DNA of 13,269 bases from Cylindrobasidium torrendii FP15055 ss-10 (lineage: Eukaryota > Basidiomycota > Agaricomycetes > Agaricales > Physalacriaceae): assembly GCA_000934385.1 (NCBI GenBank), contig KN880881.1:1-13269 (forward strand). Reading direction: 5' to 3'. The stretch's first letter is position 1. Each line of letters starts with the position of its first letter. Of the stretch, positions 1-8,500 are shown piece after piece. The notes below the pieces were generated by a model. The model was not told the origin of the DNA. It did no database searches and was given only the letters and a program-made list of their open reading frames with translations. A program made the position numbers and the translations under genes.

Positions 1-375
1 AAGATGGAATCCCTTACCGCCGGCCCATGGCCACTCGAAGAGGGTAGTATAAGATAGAAAAAGTAGTAGACGAACCTTTGAAAATGAGATGCACGAATGA
101 GGACAGACAATGATGTTCGCTGGCAGAACTGGACGACGCGCTGTGTTTGGCGAACGGCATGCTTGGCAACAAACAAACAAGGTCCCGAGTACATACCACG
201 TGAAAGCCACGTTGATTTCGTCCATATATGGTCACAAAAAAATAAGAGATGGTGTCGTGCAAGCAGCCTAGAAACAATTAACGTTCCTACGTCACGGTTT
301 GTTAAAAGGTTACGACGACATCGCTTCTGGAATGCCCATCTAGACTGGGATAAGGAGTACGATTATTTGCACGAT
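1..375. promoter_or_regulatory. Upstream region of the ferric reductase gene
   Basis: This 375-base stretch holds no gene I can support. It presumably contains the 5' leader and promoter of the reductase that starts at 376. Visible short sites are a CACGTG E-box palindrome at 197-202, a TACGTCA half-site of the CRE type at 288-294, and an AGATAG that fits the WGATAR pattern of GATA factors at 53-58. GATA-type repressors control iron uptake genes in many fungi, but one such hexamer is expected by chance, so this is only a pointer. The reductase frame stays open upstream to an ATG at 97, but nothing encoded there resembles the family. At the extreme left, the minus strand shows an ATG at 28-26 followed by a GTAAGG donor-like sequence, possibly the first exon of a divergent gene leaving the window. 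Confidence 0.4.
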
Positions 376-3300
376 ATGGCGGGAATACAGGCTCCAAACC
401 CAAATCCAACGACGCCAGTTTACACCAACGACCTCCAATGGATCACCGCATACTTGACCGTGCACATGATGAGCGACAACTCGCGGCGGTACGCCTATCT
501 GTTTTGGCTCTGCCTCGCCGCTGTACTAGTCGTCTGTATCGCGATTCGGCTCTCTGGCCTCAACGGCACCGTGCTTGGAGCGTACTGGAAGCGATGGTCT
601 ATCCGACGGCGAACATGGCGTGGTTACTATCCATTCCAGCCCTCAATCAATGGCAAACGAGCACCAGTCTCCCTTCCGCCCAATGGCCAACTCCTCACAC
701 TCTTTCTGATCCCCGTTGTGGCCATCATTCTCTGCTTCGCCGGCTCAGACTACATCGCTCCCTCCAGTCACATCTTCGACCTCACCAATCCGGGAACAGT
801 TGTGCGCAGGACCAGCTACGACGTCGCCGCCTTTGTCAAATGGCAGCCGCAGTATACCATTAGGAAAGCTTGGTGGACTATGGGTGGACGCGCAGGACTT
901 ATAGCTTTTGCGCTACTCCCATTGGTCGTGTTGCTTGGCTTGAAGGCAGCACCATTTGCCTTGTTCTCGTGGACACTCAATTTGCATTTCGACAAGGTGT
1001 GTCCCACTGCTTCTTCCCACAGTAGACCTAACATTTTGCAGCTTTCTTGGTTGCATCGCTGGATAGGACGCTTAGTGTACCTTGTCACCCTTCTTCATGT
1101 CATATTTTGGTGTATCCAGCTCGGGACGGACAAGAGACCTCATACCGACGGCGAGGTCGCCTTTCGGGTGGCTTGGCTGTATCCAAAGTTTATTGCAGGT
1201 GAGCTCCGCGTCTGTGAATTGGTGTTTTAGTAGCCTAACGCATATGGCTAGCATGGATAGCATTTTTCCTGCTAACCATGATGATGATTCTGTCCTTGTC
1301 CCCAATACGGTGCGTGCGAAGTCGAAGACATCGGCTCGACTCGTGTCGTGTTCTTGGCCATCCCCACTGGCACCAGGCTCATATTGATGTCTACATCACA
1401 GGAAGCACCACTACGAGACCTTCTATGCATTCCATGTCGTGCTAGTCCCGGGCTTTATTGTCGCTGCCGCTTTCCACCACCCACCCGTCTGGATTTGGTG
1501 TTGGGTTGCGCTGGCCTTGTGGGTCGGGGAACGCTGCTGGAGAGGTGTCTGGTGGCTGCATAATAATGGCATGTTCGGACATGATGTCTCCAGAGCAGCC
1601 GCATCTATCATTACCACTTCGCATCAACATCAAGAGACATTGCCTGAGCAAAAGAAGCTTCAGCCAGGGGAATACGAAAGCCCTGGAGTCTATCCACCTC
1701 CTTCTCCATATCTCTCTCGAAGTTTCTCCCAGCGTTCGAGGACCGACAAAGTACAAGCTGCCAGTTCGGTCAACTACTGCCCGCCATCAGGCTACTCGCA
1801 TGCAGAGCTCCTTTCGGGCGCCACAATCCGTCTCACGTTCATTTCGCCTCGACATTTTTCATGGGCACCCGGGCAACACTTTTTGGTCAACATCCCATCG
1901 GTATCCGCCGTACTTTCTCATCCCTTCACCGCAGCATCGATTTGTGACGAGCAAAGCCCATCCGAAGCAGGCCGAGTCTTAACTTTCTTGATCAGGTCAC
2001 GTTCAGGGTGGACGAGGGACCTCTGGGACTATGTCCTTGCCTTGAGCAATCGCGGCCAGAATCATGCCCCAGGGGAAATACCACCAAACGGAACGATCAT
2101 GCCCAAGAACGGTGTCCTTCTCCGGACGTTTATCGACGGACCATTTGGCAGCGCAGCAGGAGCACGATGGGAGCAACACGCCACTGTTGTCCTTTTTGTC
2201 GCTGGGTCGGGTGTCAGCTTTGGGCTGTCTGTCCTGGAGTATGTATGCCTCTGTTTGGCGGGTCGGGATGGAAAGTACTTAGGCGGCCGACCCGGTGGAT
2301 GGGGCAAAAAGGGCTTTAGGACACGCCGTGTACGATTTGTCTGGATCATTCGTGAATTCGGTATGTACGTTTTGTCGTGCGATCACCACTTATCTAATGC
2401 ATTCGCTCTAGCTCACATTCAGTGGTGCGCGGCCACTGTGCGACGCTGCATGGAAATGATTCCTTCACCTGGTCTGGAAGTGAGTATCTATGTGACCAAT
2501 GCCAAACCAGACAACAGGATGTCCCGCGCGCCTCGAATGTCGCGATTCATTCAGCCGTCAGAAGTATCTCTTGTACCGCCCCAGGCTGCGTTCATGGCTG
2601 GCTCAGCTATGCCACCCATCAAGCCCAGTAGTAGTAGATCCTCAAGTCGGCCAACGTCTCCTGATTCTGGGTTCTCGTCCGACAGTGACCACGACGAGAT
2701 GGACACAGGCTATTATGCCGGTGAATTTGGGGACGAAGACGACATCACAACGGCACACGAACAGCGGGAAAACTACATGCTTGACCTGACGAATTTCGAT
2801 GGTGACAATGACTTTGCGCTACCTGGTGAGGCCTTCCTTAGCCAGCGCCTTAGTCGGATTGGGATGGACAGGCGTAAGCACGCGCGCCGATTCTCAAAGT
2901 CGGTTGGGCTGAAGGAGAGTATAACTGCGGATGAGCTTGGACGACAGAGTCGGATGTCAGTACAATCCACCGAAGGGCTGTTGTCGGACACCTGGCGGCC
3001 TGGTTCGAAGCGGTTCTCTATGATGTCAATGGATACCATTGCAGATGCGTCTGAAGAAGGAGGTCTAGGAATTGGAGGATACAATGAACAGACAGACAGG
3101 GTGGAGCGGCCGGCCACGCCGGAGTTGGATCCTCGAACAGCGATGCGACCACCCTCAGGATCATTTTCTCCTCGACCGAATGTGAGGATACAGGTGCCCA
3201 CTTCGCCAACCTCTCCCCGCCCAATATCGCCTGCTTTGAGCGAGGTGACAACCATAGCGCCGCCGGCGGAGTATTCTGGCGGAACGGCGCTAGTGATGGA

Positions 3301-3631
3301 GGATGGTACTAAGGTGCACGGTTTGCATTTAAGCCGGAAGGATATGAAGGATATCTCGGTTGTTGCGGAACACGCGCGCGCGGGTAGACCGAAGCTGGAG
3401 AAGATATTAAAGGACGAGGTGGACAGCGCCAACGGGTCTGTTATTGTTGGATGTAGGTTGCTGTCTTTCGCGCACGAATACAAAGCTAATGTGTCTTGTA
3501 TAGCCTGTGGGCCATCCTCTTATAGTGCGATGGTGCGCCGAGCTGTTGCTATGCAAATCGACCCTCAGCGTCTGCGGAAGGGTGACCGCCGTGGTCATGT
3601 CGATCTCGTCTCAGAAGAGTTCGAATACTAG
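376..3631 (+). CDS. Ferric/cupric-chelate reductase (FRE family flavocytochrome)
   Basis: Plasma-membrane metalloreductase expected to pass electrons from NADPH through FAD and two hemes to extracellular ferric or cupric chelates before uptake. Exons are 376-996, 1042-1198, 1252-1309, 1402-2360, 2412-3452 and 3504-3631, giving 987 residues; intron 3 (92 bases) is the longest in the window. About seven membrane segments are visible (roughly 39-58, 104-122, 173-196, 214-233, 261-275, 289-304, 307-325). Two His pairs, H212/H226 and H290/H304, each have 13 residues between them, the bis-heme pattern. FAD motif HPFT lies at 452-455. The NADP half shows GPFG at 525, VAGSGVSFG at 545 and the terminal CGP at 947-949. 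A Ser/Pro-rich and acidic insertion of about 255 residues (631-885) splits the NADP half, which explains the length against a usual 550-750. ATG 376 has G at -3 and +4; the in-frame ATG at 97 has a poor context and would add 93 unrelated residues. Confidence 0.95.
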
Positions 3632-3643
3632 ACGGTATTCGAA
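3620..3643 (+). other. Perfect hairpin with the reductase stop codon in its loop
   Basis: TTCGAATAC at 3620-3628 is the exact reverse complement of GTATTCGAA at 3635-3643. The six-base loop TAGACG at 3629-3634 begins with the TAG stop codon of the ferric reductase. The stem does not extend further (G3619 faces A3644). The structure is seen directly; a role in termination, readthrough or mRNA stability is only speculation. A 9-base stem with a short loop somewhere in 13 kb is not rare by chance. Confidence 0.6.
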
Positions 3644-3941
3644 AAATGGACTTCAAAGTATGGGTGGAATACCCGTTCTTGTACTTTCGCGGACTTGACT
3701 GTTGACACCTACACCACGGATTATTCCCACTGGCACACATACCTCGTACATTGACACTATCGACCGACTTTTGTAGCGACTTCTATGCGGCGGCGTTGTC
3801 GTGTAACCTGTCTATGTATCCACGACCTTATTTTATATCTTGAATATTTGTTATTTACAGACTTTGGCACAGTGGGATGTTGACATATTGAACTGCAATT
3901 TCTCGGTGTTTGCGCGTTGTTTCACACTCGTATGGTCGTCA
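3632..3941. other. Convergent intergenic region (two 3' ends)
   Basis: These 310 bases separate the stop codons of the reductase (plus strand) and the SET methyltransferase (minus strand), so they should hold both 3' untranslated regions. I see no coding potential. The clearest feature is an A+T-rich block at 3828-3859 that could serve as a polyadenylation efficiency region; no canonical AATAAA stands out. Confidence 0.55.
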
Positions 3942-5382
3942 TCAAAATGGTTCACGGTTCAGCAATCTCTCGCGCACTGCACGAGCAACTATCGCTTCCT
4001 CCTCCCAAAGGCTCTGTATAATCCCCGAAATACTATCTGCCGCCGCCATCCCCTTTACGGCGTACTTCTGAACTCGTTCGCACACCGCTAGTAATGTCTC
4101 TCGTACTCTCTCTTCGTTTTCGTCTGATATCTCTTCCCGTACGCCGGACAAGGTGTCCTTCCACAGTTCAACTGATGCCTGCTCGAATATACCATCTGAA
4201 CGGTCGATGCAGTGGTACAACCGCAATGCAGCAAGAGTGCGGAAAGATGGGTAGGCAGAATGCTGGATGGCATGTAATGTCCAGTCGCTTCGTTTGCATT
4301 AGCGGGAAATACAGCATTCAGAGGCAGATGACATACCCCCAATATCCGTGTTCATCGAGAAGCCCCTTTAGTGCTTCGTATGTGCCAGAGGTCCGGAATA
4401 TCTCCTCTAGGATGGAAAAAAGGTCGACCTCTGCGTCGGCATGACCTTGCTGGATCGTGTCCTCGGACATGGGGTTTACAAAACCGTATTCGACAAAGAG
4501 TGTGCGGTTGGCGTGGGCACCGTATTTCAGGAAAATCTCTTGGCCTGCAGAAAGGCCTGCGTTTGCAGGCGAAAGGAACTTCATGGCGCGGATAGGAGTG
4601 CCTACGGTGCGAGGGATCATAGAGGGTATGTATGGGCTGTGGTTGGCTGTATCGAGTATGGGACACATTGTGAGGTTGTCTGGATGTGACTGCTTAGCGC
4701 GGAGCTGGAGGAAGATGCAACGAGTGTTGACTGGGATGGGTGAGGATGCGTTTACAAGGGCAGGCGGAGTTCATACCGTTCAACCAAGCCCACAGGTAAT
4801 CGGCACTGAGGATAGGTAGTTCGTGATGGTCTTCCTCATCGCAGTAGAGTCAACGGACAGTGTTTATCAATAATCAGTAGGTTGTGCTTACCATGTACAA
4901 GTTAACAGCTCGTAGATCTGACAAATATCGACCCTCGACTTTTTGCAGAGATTGACGCGTCGATTCAGGCAGTATAGAAACACGCTTGTCACCATCGACT
5001 ATCCAAACGAGTGGATGGAAGGAGAAGTCTTGAGGAAGGGTGGCAATGTATGGGCCAAATCGACTACCAGACGCATCACGATGTCGAGCAAGATACATGG
5101 ATAGCATTTGGATTGCGGTAAGCGAGCCACGGTCGTACATTGCAGATAACGTCTTGACATTGATAAGTGCGGTAGACGGAATACTGAACAGCGTAGTGGA
5201 TGGAGAACAAGGTTTTGTTGCAAAGAGTCCGTAGCCAGATCCTGTGGGTTCGTTGAACCGCATTGAAAAGGCGAAAAAAAAGGTTGGAACACACCCTCGC
5301 TTTCGCGTCTTTCCACAGCGACTTCTGTGTCCATTCCATTCTCTCTAAGCCAAAGCAATAAATGCGTCCAAGCATCGCTCAT
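3942..5382 (-). CDS. SET-domain protein lysine methyltransferase (Rubisco LSMT/SETD3/Rkm type)
   Basis: S-adenosylmethionine-dependent protein methyltransferase; relatives modify lysines of ribosomal proteins or elongation factors (yeast Rkm and Efm1 enzymes) or actin histidine (SETD3). The substrate here cannot be read from sequence. Exons on the minus strand are 5382-5295, 5241-4892, 4834-4777, 4730-4337 and 4287-3942, with introns of 53, 57, 46 and 49 bases, giving 411 residues. The SET domain opens with GSGYGLFAT at 30-38, passes FGPYIATLP and WAWLNVNTRC (near 166-170), and has the core LDTANHS at 191-197. It closes with EIFLKYG at 230-236 and VEYGFV at 245-250, where Y247 is the expected catalytic tyrosine. 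From about 270 to the end lies a helical, charged region matching the Rubisco-LSMT substrate-binding domain, including WGDWTLH and LAALRLYHC. The ATG has A at -3. The length is normal and no key residue is missing. The gene is divergent from SEC16. Confidence 0.93.
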
Positions 5383-5509
5383 GATGGGGAGGAATGACGT
5401 GGGATGTTACAGTAGTAAATCACCTTACGTTGTGCGCGTGACGCGGGATCGTAAAGTGCTCACTTTGCTTTGACCACCGTGGTGGCTTTCACTCTTGCTG
5501 CTGCTGGCC
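5383..5509. promoter_or_regulatory. Short bidirectional promoter between the SET gene and SEC16
   Basis: Only 127 bases separate the two start codons, so both 5' leaders and both core promoters must share this space or extend into the coding regions. No TATA box is obvious. A CCACC-GT-GGTGG near-palindrome lies at 5474-5485. Shared regulation is inferred from spacing alone. Confidence 0.5.
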
Positions 5510-8500
5510 ATGACTACGCCAGGCGTGCAACCGGCTGCCGCGCTGTTTGGCTCGGACGACTCGGACGATCCATTTGCATCACTCGGAGAAGAGCCCACGT
5601 CGACAAATGACCCGCATTCCAGCCAGCTAGTCACTGCAACAAATGGATCAGCAGACAATGGTGCCTCGTTTTTCGAGGACGTTGATTCGTCCACAAAGGC
5701 GGACGCGCCAGTGCCCGAGCCAACCGCTCAGGACACGTACTCGTATCCACAAGCATATTCGTATCAGCCCCAGTCTTACGTTCCCAATGGAAATGCTACG
5801 CCCGCTGGTGTGTGACACCGCATACTGCCTGTGGTTGCCTAAATAATCCTCGTAGACCATGCTGCGTCAAACAATGGAAGCGCATATTCGTATAATGCTT
5901 ATGCCCCAGCTTCTCAGCCGAGCCAGCCTACGTCTTCGTACAGCTATGCGCCATCCACGACCCAATCACCATTCTCAAATTACTCGCCTAGCCCCGCTGC
6001 GAGCCCGTACGCGTCCGCGTACAAATCACCTAGTGTAGCAGCACCCCCTGCACCAGCGACGAACACACCGCCAGCGCAACTGAACCGGCCGAAAGTTGCA
6101 AACGCATACGATCCGCCGTTTCCGGTGAATAATTCGCGCCGCTCGTCATCTCGTGGCTTTCCGCCACCTGCAGCGCCTGTATTCAACCCATACACAGGAA
6201 CGGCCTCCCCTCCCCTGCCTAGTGGTCTTCCTCCTCAAAGTGGAATTCCACCACCACCGCGGCCCTCGTCGACAGCCTCGAATTTTTCTGGATACGCCCC
6301 TCCGCCGCGTCCACCGTCGACATCGCATTATGCACCACCCCCTCCAATGGAACGGCCGTTATCTAGTGCTTCACATTATGCACCTCCACCTCCACCGGTC
6401 CGACCTCCGTCCACCTCTCAATATGCTCCCCCTGCGCCACCAATCAGGCCGCCATCCGCTTCGTTACAATTTGTGCCGCCAGTTCGACCGGGGTCCAGTT
6501 CATCACAGCATATCCCCCCGCTGGGCAACGCGCAACGTCCCCCCAGCCGCACAGCGTCCTCCTATGGGTCATACAGTGTTCCACCAAGGCCACAGTCAAC
6601 GTCCAGTCAACTTGGGTCACCGCCAAAGCGTTCAACACCCCCGCCAGTGCCATACGTGCCCGCTGTGGTACCGGATGTCCATCATGCTCGTCCACCGTCT
6701 GTAGTACATCCACTTGACGCAGTAGCCGAGGCCCCGTCTGCGGCCATGGAAAGTGATATGGACAATGACGATCCCGAGGGCGGGGCTGTAGACTGGGCTG
6801 GCCAGGACGCATTCGAAGGCGACAAGACGATCACAGGAGAGCCAGAGGATATCACTCCATCTGCTTCCACAGTCGACGCATCAGCATACAACTATCGTGC
6901 AGTCTCTCCTACCAAGTCAAACCGGTCAGCTTCACCTATAAAACTATCTTCAAACCCGTATCGCACAGCGTCGCCGGTGAAGAGCAATGGTGATGTAGCT
7001 TCCAATCCGTACAACTACCAACCTTCGTCTCCCACCAAACCAACAGGCCCTCCTATCACAAGTCGCTATGGCCCTCCGCCAACGGCTGTGGCCCGCAGCG
7101 CAACCAGCGATTATTCCATGCCGCCACCGCCACCGCCAGACCCATACGCACCTCGACGCCAGCTATCAAATGGCAGCATAGTGGACAATGTTTACGCTGG
7201 TGGATATGCAAGCAAGCCTCCCCCGCCAGCCAACGCTTATGATCCATATGCCCCGAACAATGCTCATCACAGCCCCGAAATCAATGAGAATCGGCAGCGT
7301 TCTGGTTCGAACGGTTCCACATATTCAAGCGGATCGGATCCATACGCGTCAGGCAAGCACTCGCGCGCTACAACAAACGAGTCGGATTATGGCAACTATA
7401 GCTCTCGCTACGACTATCCAAATAATGAGTCCGGTCTTGCGGCTCCACAAGAGCTCTCTGTGCCCACTCGCGCGCTGTATGCCCCGTCACCTTCCCTCAT
7501 GGGCACCAATGATCCTCTTGGTCGTGCTAGTGCACGAATCCCTGTTATTAGCTTCGGATTTGGGGGCAAGCTTGTTACATGCTTCCACGGTGCGAAAACT
7601 ATGAGCACCGGCTTCGATGTTGCGCTATCCAATCGAGTGTCGACTGGTATCGACGTGCGGACGCTCAACAAGGTCATCCCGGAGGCTGCCCTCGATGTCA
7701 CAACCGCTTTCCCGGGTCCTTTGTTCGGTGACACGGGCAGCAGCCCCATCAATCTTGTTCGCCCCGTAGGCGCGAGCTTGGCAAAGACACGCAAAACCAA
7801 AGTCACCGCATACCTTCAAGACCGTATTGCCGAGATTGAGCAGGGCTTGGGGTATATGCACGTCGGTACTCCAGAACATAGGAAGGCAGAGGGTAGGCTT
7901 GTATTAGCGAAGATGCTCAAGATTATGGTGGACAACGATGGGAAATTGTCCGGAACGTGCGTCCTCTTTCCAAATAGTGTTTATGATTACTGACATTTTT
8001 TGGTAGTGCGGAGATCGACTCGGCCGTTCGCATAGCACTTGTACCGCGCCTGGAAGACATGGCCGAGGATAATAATGTGGGATTCATTCCCTTACAGCAC
8101 CCAAGCTCCGTCCGCGACTCGTCGGATGCGATAGCCACCACCACTTTGACGGCAACGGCGCTTGATAAGATTCAAACGTTCCTCATTCGCGGTCAAAGAA
8201 AGCAGGCGTATCACTATGCTCTCGACCAACAATTGTGGGCTCATGCAATGGTGATTGCGAGCGGAATCGACAAGGAGTCCTGGCAAGAGGTAGTGCAGGA
8301 ATTTATAAAGACGGAGTTGGGCAGCAAGGAAGACCCGGCGCGCAAAGCTTTACAGGCCTTGAGTGCTTCGCCTATCTCACCTTCTGTGAATGGGCGGGAG
8401 GGTTTGAGGGCAGTTTACGGCCTGTTAACCGGGCAAGGCGTAACATCTGGTATGTTCATCTATCCTTTTAAGAGTAGATTTGAGTTAACTATTCGCCAGT

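Noticed and set aside
97..375. N-terminal extension of the reductase from the in-frame ATG at 97
   Set aside because: The extra 93 residues are Trp/Arg-rich, show no signal peptide or family similarity, and the ATG at 97 has a pyrimidine at -3. The ATG at 376 has a better context and gives a normal FRE start.
1199..1439. Reading the reductase as two separate genes ending at 1230 and starting at 1439
   Set aside because: Splicing 1199-1251 and 1310-1401 restores a membrane segment, the YETFYAFH motif and the second heme His pair, so this is one gene with two introns and a 58-base exon.
2773..3483. 236-codon open frame on the minus strand inside the reductase
   Set aside because: It is antisense to the Ser/Pro-rich insertion, whose composition favours open antisense frames, and it shows no motif or start context of its own.
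6293..6512. Tandem repeats as a CRISPR-like or minisatellite array
   Set aside because: Units are diverged at DNA level, vary in length and keep the Sec16 reading frame; they are a protein repeat in a eukaryotic gene.
6146..7879. Several open frames of 60 to 140 codons on both strands over Sec16 exon 2
   Set aside because: They are shadows of the C-rich Pro/Ser/Tyr coding sequence, giving His/Arg-rich or Gly-rich translations without any family likeness.
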